A stretch of DNA of 64,000 bases from Orobanche coerulescens (lineage: Eukaryota > Streptophyta > Magnoliopsida > Lamiales > Orobanchaceae), in assembly GCA_033398695.1 (NCBI GenBank), contig CM065811.1, positions 114,127,501 to 114,191,500 on the forward strand, given 5' to 3'. The notes under the pieces were generated by a model. The model worked only from the letters and a program-made list of their open reading frames with translations. It was not told where the DNA came from and did not search any database. The position numbers were made by a program, and so were the translations under genes. Below are positions 1-11,421 of this stretch, piece after piece (the first letter of the stretch is position 1; each line of letters opens with the position of its first letter).

Positions 1-458
1 CATGGCGGGCCGAGGTGGAAGCAGAGCTAACAAGCCGCGGAGGTGGAGTTGATTCATCCGACGCTGCCCCGCGCAAGGACTCCTCTAGACTGAGACCGCA
101 CGCCCTTCGTTTAAGTACGAGGCGAGGCGCAGCCTAACAGAGGACCCTCATAATAAAGTGAGTCACGAGACACTCAATGTCTTCGCGCATCAAGACACGG
201 TCATGGAGTTGGTCCATCGAACTCCGCGACTGTGCACGATTCCTCAAAACAAGCGAAACCACCAAGTTTCCGAGGGGGATCGGCCAATGTTGTTTTTTGC
301 AGGTACAAGACCGAAAGATAGCTAGCCAATCGACCATGATAGCCCAAGTCCGAATCATAAGTCAGCTCAGCAAAGATCGCCCGTCCTCATCCTACACGAT
401 CGCCAGCAAGAGCCACCTCGCCCCATGCCTTCAACATAGGAGCAAGCTGGGGGGCAAT
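1..458 (+). mobile_element. 3' internal end of LTR retrotransposon D
   Basis: This stretch precedes a purine-rich tract and an LTR that starts TGTTG, so it is read as the 3' end of an internal region whose gag-pol lies left of the window. I recognise no retroviral domain in it. Open frames on both strands here are short and look incidental. It could be 3' untranslated sequence of a Ty3/gypsy Tat-type element, but the class is a guess. Confidence 0.55.
446..458 (+). other. polypurine tract of element D
   Basis: The run GCTGGGGGGCAAT directly abuts the TGTTG start of the LTR. This is the position where plus-strand DNA synthesis is primed in LTR elements. It fixes the element's orientation as plus. 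Confidence 0.65.
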
Positions 459-1596
459 TGTTGTGTCAAGAATTACACTCTCCGACCGGCGATCGCCTCA
501 GAGATCGGGCGACCTAGCCACTGCCGAGCAGCCGAGGCAGAGCTGCTGACCAGCGACCGGGCGACCAAGCCTTAGCCCCACAGGCAAGCTAAATCGGCCA
601 ACCGAAGGTCCCAGGACAAGTCCCGGTGCCGAGCGATCGACACCAAATACGATCGTCTCTCGGTACTCGGCGACCGACTCCTGGCGACCGACTAGCGGAC
701 GATCATCTCTCGGCACCTGCCGACCGACCCTTGGTGATCCACCGATGCCGACCCTCAGCGACCAGCTAGAGACGACCGCGTCATGCCGATCAGAGCCGAT
801 GGCCATCCAGTCGGCAAATGCCGAGCCTCAGGATAGTCACCACGTGCAAGGGCCGAGACAAGATCCACATATCACGGATCGTTGACCACAGCCTGTCAGC
901 ATCCGTCCACCAGCCGACAGGCCCGCTGAAAGTTGTCAGTAGGTCCGCATGTGACAGTGACTCCGGACGCGTGCTGGCTCTTCATTGGACCGCCCACCTG
1001 GCAGCCGGCTGTAGCTTTGGACTTTAGGCAGACTGCCAGCATCTGCCTTGGACTTTAGCCCGACAGCCCGGGTGATCGCCCCATTATAATATTGGCCGGC
1101 AGACGATCGCCCCATTATTATAATGGCCGGAAGGCGATCGCCCGCCAGAATACAAGACTCGGTTGCCCCTATATATACAAGGCACCCTGCACTCGGCCAA
1201 CTCTCTGGCATTCTCGCATTTCACACGCAATATAGAAGCAAAATATACAGCACTTGGCTATCTCCAACTCTTGGCAACAGCTATCATTCGGTATTTACTT
1301 CTCCCGGCCTCTCTCATCAAGCAGACGATCGGCAGGGACGAAGAACACCGAGCTTCGCTCAAGAGCCGGATTAACAAAGTCTTTTTACACTCATTGTATT
1401 TAGATTTCTCTCATTAATACTTGTATCCTCGAATATTTGTATTAATAACATCTCGCGAGAGCATTCAAGCCCGGGCCTAACAAACCCGGCAAATCTTGTA
1501 TTATTTATCTTCTCTCGGAAATGCTCCCGCAAATTGTTATTTGTTGTCCGTCTTCCAGTAGTATTAATCTTCGGATAAATATTTTGGGCAACAACA
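459..1596 (+). repeat. 3' LTR of element D (~1.14 kb)
   Basis: The LTR begins TGTTGTGTC after the polypurine tract and ends CAACA at 1592-1596, giving TGTTG/CAACA terminal inverted repeats. A TATA box lies at 1170-1177. Beyond 1596 the sequence changes to the leader of a different, minus-strand element (B), so D inserted there. The 5' LTR and left target duplication lie outside the window. An alternative end 3 bp earlier (CAACA at 1589-1593) is possible. Confidence 0.7.
1071..1177 (+). promoter_or_regulatory. D LTR promoter: three GGCGATCGCC-type palindromes and TATA box
   Basis: GGTGATCGCC (1071), GACGATCGCC (1102) and GGCGATCGCC (1133) recur exactly every 31 bp, each of the first two followed by an AT-rich CCATTATAAT-like segment and GGCCGG. 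TATATATA follows at 1170-1177. Another perfect GGCGATCGCC is near 487. The layout is that of a U3 promoter with a phased upstream element; the binding factor is unknown. Confidence 0.6.
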
Positions 1597-2017
1597 GTTT
1601 TAAAATATCACATTGGTGAATTTTTCTTTGCGTAACCACACCAAGGCTATTACTCTTGTAAAAACAACTTATATCAGGATATGTGTATAAATACATATAC
1701 ATTGGCACCACTTTCATTCTAGCATCATACGAGGATCAAACAACATAGGCCACATGATCACAAATCACCTTTAAACTCCACGTCATAACACAAAATCATA
1801 CAAGCTCGTATATCACAAGGCACAATATAGTATGGAGATTTACATCCACAGGTCGCACGAAGATGATGGCTGCACCTCGATACTAATCACGGCCGACATC
1901 ACAGACTACGCGTCGCGACACGACTTAGACAAACACAATCTGACAGGACAAGACACGACAATACCTGACTGGACCCGACAGCCTAGGTTTCCACAACCTA
2001 AGCTCCGATACCATAAA
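1597..2017 (-). mobile_element. 5' leader of minus-strand element B (interrupted by D)
   Basis: On the minus strand this follows the primer-binding site of B and is the first ~400 bp of its internal region. It is clearly similar to 57130-57552, the leader of a second family member (G), sharing the stretch around ACATCCACAGGTCGCA and GACGCGTCGCGACACGAC. No gag is reached because D is inserted at 1596/1597. Confidence 0.7.
2002..2013 (-). other. primer-binding site of B (initiator Met tRNA type)
   Basis: Read on the minus strand this is TGGTATCGGAGC, one base from the usual plant iMet-tRNA complement TGGTATCAGAGC. It lies 4 bp from the TGTTACA end of the LTR. Confidence 0.8.
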
Positions 2018-2721
2018 TGTAACACCCCCGAAATCAAACAGGGAATATTACACGCTGCAGACCCTCTCCGTGAGGATCCACCAGGCTAGACATCCAACAA
2101 CACAACTCATTACATACCGACATGATAAAATACCAAATCAACATAGTAACTCGGTCTTTCATCACAAACATACAAGTCAAAATGCAAATTTCTACCTCGA
2201 CTCATACCCATGCAAGGGTAAAATACACTCTCAAACGAAAAGTACGACAGAAGAAAGACCATAAACAAACTCCGACTGACTGCATCCAACACTGGCCTTC
2301 ATGTGATTAGTATCATTCGCCTTCCATCATCCTTCGCGCCGATCCTGTGTTTTGCTCCCAAACCTGCATGTACCTGAATGCAAAAACAGACATCCACCCC
2401 CCGAATACTCGGGGGTTAGCAAAACTCCACTGTTTTGCTAGTACAAGTATAAAGTGCAAATACGAGCCATACATAACACATTCCGAGAATACAACAAAAG
2501 ACTTCCCGAGATATTTTGATAATTAAAAATAGTTCAAGTCTTGAAAGTAAAACGAAACAAGTAAGCACTTTGCAAACACTTCCAAATCTCGGGAGTTTTG
2601 AAAACATTTGTGATTTAAAAGTTCTTGATTCTACCAAAGCCACTTAGGGTCACCGCCCAAAAGTTCATTTTTCAAAAATGCAAAACCAATTAACAAAACA
2701 CGGGGATTCACAACCCAATTC

Positions 2722-2829
2722 ATTCCAGTCACAAAACACAGGGTCCACGACCCAACCATTCCAGTCACAAAACACAGGGTCCATGACCCAACCATTCCAA
2801 TCACAAAACACAGGGTCCACGACCCGATC
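2722..2829. repeat. 36-bp tandem repeat, 3 copies, in B LTR
   Basis: Three copies start at 2722, 2758 and 2794. Each contains CACAAAACACAGGGTCCA. A degenerate copy precedes them from about 2695. Because 36 is a multiple of three, open frames with a 12-residue repeat appear on both strands; these are by-products, not genes. Confidence 0.85.
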
Positions 2830-3000
2830 ATCAACTTCAATTCACTTCCAACGACACATTACACATAACACATTATTTTTATGCCATTTAGCCAAACACC
2901 AAGACTCGATATATAATGTCTCTCGACTCTGAGCAACAAGCATTGTGATACTCCGGACATATCACAATTAATCAATAGTACAAACATTCTGGCAATTCTC

Positions 3001-3166
3001 GCCACCCGGTACGGCCCTCAAGCCACCAAGTCCCTGTGTGCCCCGTCGAGCAATCCCCAGGTGAGAATGCCCACTCGAAGTAACTCTAGCGACCCGGTCC
3101 AGCCGCTAAGCCACCAGGTCCCCGTGTGACCCCGTCGAGTCAATCCCCTAGTGAGAGTACCCGAGA
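3001..3166. repeat. ~89-bp direct duplication in B LTR
   Basis: Two diverged copies begin near 3001 and 3090. Both contain CACCCGGT or GACCCGGT, then AAGCCACCA, CCCCGTCGAG and CAATCCCC. The unit is non-coding. Confidence 0.7.
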
Positions 3167-3359
3167 AAACTTACAACTCTCATCAATTCTCATTTCCAAA
3201 ACCGCAATCCTCAAGAGTCAATCACAATATATATAGTCGAGGTATTTTTCTAAAATGGCCATATTATCCAACACATACTCACGACCCAAAATTAATACTG
3301 TCCACAAAGAAACACACTTATCTCAACAATACCGAACGACACAACCAATATCACACAAC

Positions 3360-3364
3360 TCATA
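3360..3364. other. target-site duplication of C, left copy
   Basis: TCATA immediately precedes the TGTAACA end of C and is repeated at 13167-13171. Five bases is the usual duplication length for Ty3/gypsy integrase. Confidence 0.9.
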
Positions 3365-3840
3365 TGTAACACCCCGAGATATTCGGAATAATTACAGCGC
3401 CGTAAACCCTTTAAGTAAGGATTTACAAGGCTAATTTAAAAGAATTGTAAATATAATCGAATCGTACAACTGAAGTTCAAATACAGATTTGATTCAACCG
3501 ATCAAATGAGTTAACTTATACAACCATATCGAAATGACATTATTAAAACAAACGTACTCGAGTACTAAATGAACCAAGAAGACAAATCACAATAACAATA
3601 AACATCAACCACATCATTGAGCCATTTCATCGTCTCCGCTTTGCATCGTGGTTGCTTCCCCGCTCCTCGACTACCTGAACATCAAAACAATGTCCACCCC
3701 GAAGGGGTTAGCAAAACAATGCTAGTACAAGTATCATAATACATAAATCATCAGTGCATCATAAAACATGCAAAACGGACTTCCGTCACCGGAATCTAAT
3801 GATGCGAATCCTCACGATTCCATCAACACAGTACAGGGTA

Positions 3841-4084
3841 ATCCAGCGATCTAGCGCCCTTGGTATAGATCCCCATGATGATCCCGTCGGACCAACGCAT
3901 GGTGGAAAACCCATCCAGCGATCCAGCGCCCTCAGCATAGATCCCCATGATGATCCCATCGGACCAACGCATGGTGGAAAACCCGTCCAGCGATCCAGCG
4001 CCCTCAGCATAGATCCCCATGATGATCCAGTCGGACCAACGCATGGTGGACATTCGATCCAGCGCCCTCAGCATAGATCCTCAT
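3841..4084. repeat. 72-bp tandem repeat, 3 copies plus partial, in C 3' LTR
   Basis: Units start at 3841, 3913 and 3985 and a partial unit follows to 4084. Each carries CAGCGATC, GATCCCCATGATGATCC and ACCAACGCATGGTGGA. Since 72 is divisible by three, long open frames occur on both strands, but nothing indicates translation. Confidence 0.88.
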
Positions 4085-4468
4085 GATCCCCTCGGATCAT
4101 TTATACCATAAATCAATCAATTATGCACACATATATGCATTTCAATAAGTTCATCAATACGAACAATTAAAAACGGATACCACGAGAAATTACAGAAATA
4201 CATCTCATATTTTACAATATGAACAAAACCATAAGCATGATCCAAGTTTCAATATAAATCGAACTCGACATATGATACTTGCCTCGAAAATGGCAAGAAT
4301 GGAAATACTCCAACAAATGACACGCATCCGTATGCCGCCGCCCCTTGATCGTCCCCTATGCAAGGCTCGGACCTAAGAAATAATAAAGAATTCCCCTCAA
4401 GTCGTACGAACGTCTAATAATCCGGTTAACGACCACAAGCTCTAAAAATGAATTCTGCCTGAACTACT

Positions 4469-4681
4469 TAGCGCGCGCTATGTACTATACGTAACGTGCG
4501 CGAAGCCTGCCCGTTAACGTACGCAAATGACCAGGTTTAGCGTGCGCTAGCTGTGGTAATCGAGCCTTCTTCGAATACCGATCCGCTCGCTCGATGATAT
4601 AACGTATGTTACGTATCCAACGTAGCGCACGTTACTCGTTCCCGATAGCGCACGTTAATATATACATCTTAGCGTGCGCTA
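4469..4681 (-). promoter_or_regulatory. TAGCG-NN-CGCTA palindrome array, TATA-downstream set of C 3' LTR
   Basis: Eight 12-bp motifs start at 4469, 4492, 4515, 4538, 4600, 4623, 4646 and 4670. That is two clusters of four at 23-24 bp, separated by a 62-bp step. Examples are TAGCGCGCGCTA (4469) and TAGCGTGCGCTA (4538, 4670); the others are degenerate. On the element strand the set lies about 700 bp downstream of the TATA box. Confidence 0.85.
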
Positions 4682-5360
4682 ATCGTGCATGGCAGTCACT
4701 ACTGGGTAAAACTTGAGCTAAAGGTGATGAAAACTCATGAAATCCTCAGTGTTAATACAATCCATCTTAGTGTATATCATGCTCATACGGTTTGTTACTG
4801 ATTAAACGACTACAAGATACAAGGGTACGTATAATCATCACAACACTATAATTCATCTTTGATCTTCAAGAAACATCCTAAGTCCAATCCATTTCATGTC
4901 CCAAACGTATGATTATATCATGTCAAAACATAAGAACTTGATGTTCTCCCCATACTGGTCATAAACAGTTTTGAAGATACATGAATACGTTTATGAGTCC
5001 AACACTACAAAGGTTCAAAGGATTATACGATGAATAAGTGCCGAAACGTCGAAAATATCCTTCTAACACATGATGATCGACTATTAACGAATCTAACTGA
5101 CTAGATAAGCATGATCAAACGTCCTTTAGAATACTACTAATATTGGTGAAGAATCACCTACCTCAAAGTAGTGAAGAACAAGGAGGAAATCGAAGCAATC
5201 CAACGTCGACGGCTTGAACACCAATCCTCAATGATCTACAATCTTCAACACGAGCTAGGATGCTGATAGGAAGTGTTTAGGATGTAGAGAGTAATACTCT
5301 AAGTATAAGGATTCGGATGTGGGAAGAGAAAAGACTGAAAATACGAAAAGGATGCTGTCC

Positions 5361-5675
5361 TATTTATAGAAAATGGTTATTAGCGCGCGCTAGTCCATAT
5401 TCGTAGCGTGCGCTAACGTCTTACTGACTTCATCAGATTTCGGCACTTAGCGTGCGCTATTCACATGCCAAGAGCGTGCGCTAAGGCATTGACTTGGCTT
5501 TTCCCAAAGCCGCCTGTGTTCATCCCGACACAATCCGACCAAGATCCCCGGCCTGATCTCACCTACCACACGTCTCAATCATATTGACCACGCATAGCGT
5601 GCGCTAATGTTCCTTTGTAGCGTGCGCTATAGATCCATGTTAGCGTACGCTACACATAGACGACAGCATGCGCTA
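5361..5675 (-). promoter_or_regulatory. TATA box and upstream palindrome array of C 3' LTR
   Basis: TATTTATAG at 5361-5369 reads CTATAAATA on the element strand. Upstream of it (to the right) palindromes start at 5381, 5404, 5448, 5472, 5595, 5618, 5641 and 5664, again in 23-24 bp steps inside clusters. The first begins 11 bp after the TATA box. Confidence 0.8.
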
Positions 5676-5828
5676 CATGCGCAGAATCACAATTTTTAAA
5701 TCATATTCATGAAATCATACGCTCAACAACACCGGACTATGAGATACGGAGAATAATACTCAGATTAAAGTGCAACAATTACAATATCACAAGTTCCCAA
5801 ATACATATCAGAAATCTCGGGTATTACA

Positions 5829-5843
5829 TCCTTCCTCCCTAAA
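5829..5843 (-). other. polypurine tract of element C
   Basis: On the minus strand AGGGAGGAAGGA directly precedes TGTAATACC of the 3' LTR. It follows the stop of pol after about 20 bp. Confidence 0.8.
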
Positions 5844-5863
5844 AAGAAGTTTCGTCCCGAAAC

Positions 5864-8800
5864 TTAAGATGAAAACAACTCTGGATATCTAGCCTTCATA
5901 CTGTCCTCTGTTTCCCAAGTGGACTCTTCAGCTCCATGTCGTGACCATTGTACTTTAACCAAGTGTATTGGTTTATTCCTCAATTGTTTGATCCGACTAT
6001 CAAGTATCTTGATTGGTCTCTCTTCGAAGGTGCCATCATTAGCTATCTCGATCTCGTCGAAATCAATGATGTGACTGGGGTCCGGTACATACTTCCGCAA
6101 TTGGGATACGTGAAGCACATTGTGAACGTGACTCGGCGATGGTGGTAAAGCCAACCTGTATGCTAAATCCCCAACTCTCTCTGGGACCTCAAATGGCCCG
6201 ATATATCTCGGACTTAGCTTACCTCTCCTCCCAAAACGAAAAATCCCTCGTGTCGGAGACACCTTCAATAGTACATGGTCCCCGACGTTGAACTCTAGAG
6301 GGCGACGACGTACGTCTGCATAAGACTTATTTCGACTCTGGGCAGTCAACAGTCTTTCCCGAATCAAAGCTATCTTCTCTTGAGTCTGAACAATCAATTC
6401 CGGTTCTGTCCCGATCAAGTTCGAAGAATCATCCTAGCACAGGGGTGATCAACATATTCTCCCATACAAAGCTTCAAATGGTGCCATCTTGATAGAAGCA
6501 TGCCAACTATTATTGTAGGTGAATTCAATCAATGGCAAATGAACTTCCCAATCAGTTGACCAATCCAAAGCACATGCTCTAAGCATGTCTTCTACTGTTT
6601 GTATAGTCCTTTCGGACTGACCGTCCGTTTGGGGATGATAAGCCGTGCTAAAGTTGAGCTCAGTCCCCAAAGCCTTGTGAACTGCCTTCCAGAAGTGCGA
6701 CACGAAGCGACCATCTCGATCCGAAATAATGGTCTTCGGCGTCCCATGCAATCTGACTATCTCTGCAATAAATACTCGCGCCAATCTCTCGGGTCCCCAT
6801 GTATCTTTAATTCCTAGGAAATGAGCCGACTTGGTTAGTCGATCAACTATAACCCAAACCATGTCCATTCCCGTTCTAGTCCTTGGCATACTGGTGATGA
6901 AATCCATCAAGATATCCTCCCACTTCCACTCAGGGATCGGAAGCGGCTTTAACATTCCTAAGTGTCGCCGATGTTCAATCTTAACTCACGACAAGTCAAA
7001 TACTTCAAACGTATCGCTACGTCATTCTTCATGTTCCCCACCGAAGTTTTGTTTAAGATCTTTATACATTTTATCACGCCGGTGAATAGAATAGACGCTA
7101 CTGCGTGAGCTTCCTTCAGAATTGTCCGTCTCAAACCATCATCGTCGGGAACGCAAAATCGACTCTGAAATCTCAGAACTCCATCATCTTGAATCACGAA
7201 TCCTGGGGCCTTTCCTTTCTTTACTTAGTCACATAACCGAAGGATCAGAGAATCGTTCAACTGCTTAGATTTGATCTCCTCGACTAGTGATGAAGTCAGT
7301 TCCATCACATATAGTTGCCCTTGGATTCCTGGTGCCCATACTTCAATCCCTTCGCGGATCAGTTCCTGCTGAATGCTGGTTTGGGATGTAAGTGCTTCCA
7401 ACACTCGAAGAGAAACATGTTTACGGCTCAAAGCATCGGCTACTACGTTTGATTTCCCCGGATGATAGAGAATCTCCAAGTCGTAATCCTTGATCAATTC
7501 CAGCTACCTTCTCTGCCTCATGTTTAATTCCTTCTGACTGAAAATGTACTTGAGGCTCTTATGATCTGTAAAGATCTGGAAACGAGTGCCGTACAAATAA
7601 TGTCGCCAAATTTTCAAGGCAAAGACCACAGCTGCTAGCTCCAGATCATGAGTCGGGTAATTAACCTCATACGGTTTCAATTGCCGAGAAGCATAGGCAA
7701 TCACCTTATCCTTTTGCATCAACACACATCCTAGACCCTGATTTGAAGCGTCGCTGTATACCATGAATCCATTAGTTCCTTCTGGTAGCGCTAATATAGG
7801 TGCTGTCGTCAGTCTCCTCTTAAGTTCGTGAAAACCAGCCTGGCACTTCTCATCCCACGTGAACTTTTGAGTTTTCTGCAACAGCTGAGTGAGCGGACGA
7901 GCAATTTTGGAAATCCCTCTACAAAGCGGCGATAATATCCAGCAAGTCCTAGGAAACTCCGGACTTCTTTCACGTTACTAGGAACTTCCCATTCCAAGAT
8001 TGCTTCCGTCAGCTGATATCACATGCCCAAGGAAAGTTACTTCCCTAAGCCAGAACTCGCATTTGGAAAGCTTTGCATACAGCTGTTCCTTCCTCAAAGT
8101 GCTCAAAACCACACGCAAATGTTCAGCATGCTTCTCTGCGTCCTTCGAATATATCAAGATGTCATCAATGAAGACGACCACAAATTTATCCAAGTATTCT
8201 AAGAATACCCGATTCATCAATTGCATGAATACCGCAGGAGCATTGGTAAGTCCAAATGGCATCACTACAAATTCATAATGCCCGTACCGGGACCTGAAAG
8301 CAGACTTCGGTACATCCGATTCCTTAATTCTCAACTGATGATATCCTGATCGCAAGTCAATCTTCGAGAATACCCTTGCCCCTTGCAGATGATCAAACAA
8401 GTCGTCAATCCGAGGTATAGGATACTTATTCTTGATCGTGATCTTGTTGAGCTCCTTGTAATCAATACACAGTTAGAGGGATCCGTCTTTCTTCCAGACA
8501 AAGAGAACGGGCGCTCCCCAAGGAGAAACGCTAGGTTGAATATAACCCTTCTGTGACAATTCCTCCAGTTGCTTCTTGAGTTCATACATCTCGGTTGGCG
8601 CCATGCGGTATGGTGCTCTGGAAATAGGAGCGGCTCCAGGCTCTAATTCGATAGTGAATTCCACCTCTCTCTGCGGAGGTAACCCAGGTAGTTCGTCAGG
8701 AAATATGTCGGATAATTCATTCACAACTGGAATCGATGAGAGCTCTATTCCTTCCTCTTTCCTCATGGCATAGCACCAAAGTCCATGACATCCCTGCTTC

Positions 8801-9240
8801 AGTAATTTCACGGCTTTCATTGCTTTAATCAATTTTCCCGAGATTCCCGGTCTCCATCCTCGGAATAAGTGTTCAGATCCGTCATCAGCAATGATAGAAA
8901 TAACTCTCTTTCGGTAATTCAGAACAGCTCCATAACGGTTGAACCAATCGTATCCGAGAATTAAATCGTCACCGTAGATGTCAACTACAATAAGATTTGA
9001 TAGCCAATCTCTCCCTCCTATAGAAACTGGAAAGTCCCTAGCTTCTAGGGTTCCCACAATTTTCTCTCCGCTCGGTAAACCCACAACATAAGGTTCACAA
9101 TTATACAAGCACGAGACTTTCAAACGATTAACACAATTCAAAGATATAAAAGAATGCGTAGCTCCCGAATCGAACAAGACATTAACTAGTTGCAAAAGGA
9201 TCTGAATCGTACCTGATGCAACAGCTGTGTTTTGATCATC
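5864..9240 (-). pseudogene. pol: broken pol polyprotein of C (PR-RT-RH-IN-chromodomain-like)
   Basis: This would process and copy the element RNA and integrate the cDNA. Minus-strand order: aspartic protease with FDSGAT (about 9161-9178); reverse transcriptase with FIDDILIYS (about 8165) and MPFGLTNAP; RNase H with YSDAS and TDHKS (about 7570-7770); integrase with ISDRDGRF and [10 protein letters not shown] (about 6600-6740) in 6955-6449; C-terminal tail with WSRHGAEESTWETEDSM to 5864. Breaks include a TAA at 8473 in the first RT block (SLxLCIDY), a deletion and frameshift near 8000, a compensating shift near 7900, stops at 7504 and 7225, further shifts near 6957 and stops near 6430-6450. The reverse transcriptase and integrase cores are still clear. 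The tail resembles the chromodomain that targets chromoviruses to heterochromatin; that role is family knowledge, not shown here. Confidence 0.92.
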
Positions 9241-10461
9241 CTTCTTCATCTCGTAAATACGTGGAGAAGAGGACCCAGCGCTGGATGCCTCTCTCGTCGC
9301 AACATTCTGCTGCGGGAAACCGCTCTTCTGCGTCTGGTTTACACTAGTGTCCTTCGGAACCGGTACAGGAGTGCGAGTGCCAAAAGATCTAGTCGCATTC
9401 CCACAAAATGTTGCGCGATGTCCTTCCTGTCCACACTCGAAACAGGTCACAGCAGGCGCGAAACAGTCACGTCGAATATGCCCCACTTTGCCACAGTTAT
9501 AAGATTTCTTCCCTGCGTCTGAAACGGTTGGTGCTGCCCGGAACTTCTTTCCTCCTCGAGAAGGATGCGGAGGCCTCCTGGATGAATGAAAAGAGGACTG
9601 GCCCCTGCGAGGCCCACTACTCTTATTCTCCGTGAAGTTGCCAGCCACTCTCTGCTTCTTTGCTTCCGTCGATTTCTCTACTGCTGCCTCCATCATATCA
9701 TAGGCCAACGCCTTGTCCTGATACTGTCATAAAGTGGTACATTCAAATCCGGACATATATTGCTGAATTTCCGGCTTCATTTGCATGTCAAAATGGAAAA
9801 TCCTCTCCGCCTCGGTCCTGACCAAGTGGCGCACATAAGTCAGCTGGTGATTAAAAGTCTTAATAACGTCCGTCACGGATGCTTCTGAATTTTGTGGTGA
9901 GAAAAACTCCCGAACTCGGGCCTCTCTAACTGGGCGAGGACAATACTGCGCTTCCATCATTAATTTGAATTCCGTCCAGTCAGTATTATGCTCCTCCGGT
10001 CGAATGGCCTCCCACCAGTCGAAAGCCTCCCCTGTCAGAAGGTACTGGGCGACCGGAACCTTTCTGTCGTTGGGACAGTTAATCCCCGCAAAAATCTTTT
10101 CTAATTCCTTCAGCCAGTGATCCCAAGAAAGCGTCTCAGCAGAACCGTCAAATTTCGGAGGATGCAATTTGATCACCTCAATAAGCCATTTATCTCCTCG
10201 ATTATCCACGTTATGCTGTTGTCCCATTGCCGTCTGCATGCGATCCACAACTTGAGAAAACTGGTTTATCTGGGCAACCACCTGCTGAAGCACTCCCGTC
10301 ACGTTAGGATCTGCATTATTATTTGCTGATCCCTGTTGTCCCCCAGAATGGGAATCCGTTCGGCTAGCGGTTATTTCTGGGATAGACACTGAATCTTCTT
10401 GTCTCGCGTTTCCACGTCCGCGTCCACGACCGCGTCTGCGTCCACGACCTCCTCTCAACAT
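9241..10461 (-). pseudogene. gag: broken gag of element C (capsid and zinc knuckles)
   Basis: Gag forms the cytoplasmic particle that packages element RNA. I start at the ATG at 10461, directly before an Arg/Gly-rich N-terminus (LRGGRGRRRGRGRGRG) that aligns with the RGRGGRG start of the other gags here; an upstream in-frame ATG at 10518 is less likely. The capsid region includes HPPKFDGSAETLSWDHWL and FDWWEAIRPEE. A TGA at 9727 splits the frame. Two CCHC knuckles follow at about 9505-9406; in the first the leading Cys is Ser (SYNCGKVGHIRRDC), the second (CFECGQEGHRATFC) is intact. The loss of one zinc ligand may itself impair RNA binding. Gag and pol share one frame, so a single polyprotein was likely. 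Confidence 0.9.
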
Positions 10462-10685
10462 ACTGTAAACACAAATACTCAATATCCAGGGCAGACTTTC
10501 TAAAAGTACATCTATCAATGTTCACAAACATGAATTAAATAAAACGGTAGTATTTGAGATTTAGGAAACTTACAACCACGGTCCACACGACGATGCTGGC
10601 TCAGCAGTGATGTTACGAACGACCAATAATCAAATAACGTAAATAGACCCAACTAACCCAACTGCCAAGATATCCATAAATCTTA

Positions 10686-10697
10686 GCTCCGATACCA
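10686..10697 (-). other. primer-binding site of element C
   Basis: Reads TGGTATCGGAGC on the minus strand, 5 bp from the LTR. It matches the iMet-tRNA type with one change, as in B and G. Confidence 0.85.
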
Positions 10698-11177
10698 TAA
10701 TTTGTAGCACCCCGAGATATTCGGAATAATTACAGCGCCGTAAACCCTTTAAGTAAGGATTTACAAGGCTAATTTAAAAGAATTGTAAATATAATCCAAT
10801 CGTACAACTGAAGTTCAAATACAGATTTGATTCAATCGATCAAATGAGTTAACTTATACAACCATATCGAAATGACATTATTAAAACAAACGTACTCGAG
10901 TACTAAATGAACCAAGAAGACAAATCACAATAACAATAAACATCAACCACATCACTGAGCCATTTCATCGTCCTGTCGGTACTGTGGTTGCTTCCCCGCT
11001 CCTCGACTACCTGAACATCAAAACAATGTCCACTCCCGATGGGGTTAGCAAAACAATGCTAGTACAAGTATCATAATACATAAATCATCAGTGCATCATA
11101 AAACATGCAAAACGGACTTCCGTCACCGGAATCCAACGATGCGAATGCTCACGATTCCATCAACAAAGTACAGGGTA

Positions 11178-11421
11178 ATCCAGCGATCCAGCGCCCTTGG
11201 TATAGATCCCCATGATGATCCCGTCGGACCAACGCATGGTGGAAAACCCGTCCAGCGATCCAGCACCCTCAGCATAGATCCCCATGATGATCCCGTCGGA
11301 CCAACGCATGGTGGAAAACCCGTCCAGCGATCCAGCGCCCTCAGCATAGATCCCCATGATGATCCTGTCGGACCAACGCATGGTGGACATTCGATCCAGC
11401 GCCCTCAGCATAGATCCTCAT
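11178..11421. repeat. 72-bp tandem repeat, 3 copies plus partial, in C 5' LTR
   Basis: This is the counterpart of 3841-4084 with the same copy number and register. Equal copy number in both LTRs shows the repeat has not expanded since insertion. Confidence 0.88.

Larger units (their letters stand above)
2018..3364 (-). repeat. 5' LTR of element B, first part
   Basis: In plus coordinates the LTR starts TGTAACACCCCC, directly beside the primer site. It is interrupted at 3364 by element C and resumes at 13172, running to GGTATTACA at 14777. The joined LTR is about 2.95 kb. It is homologous to 57553-58217 (element G). This part carries two sets of short tandem repeats and no gene. Confidence 0.8.
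3365..5828 (-). repeat. 3' LTR of element C
   Basis: It runs from TGTAACACCCCG to GGTATTACA in plus coordinates (TGTAATACC...TGTTACA on the element strand). It contains a 72-bp tandem repeat, two palindrome arrays and a TATA box. No protein gene is present; open frames here come from the 72-bp repeat. It differs from the other LTR mainly in a few short blocks. Confidence 0.92.

Noticed and set aside
177..1417. Several 60-130 residue open frames in the D LTR and its upstream flank
   Set aside because: They overlap on both strands in GC-rich LTR sequence and carry no recognisable domain.
3754..4086. 110-residue open frame with a 24-residue repeat (also 11091-11423)
   Set aside because: It is the 72-bp LTR repeat read in frame; equivalent frames occur on the other strand.
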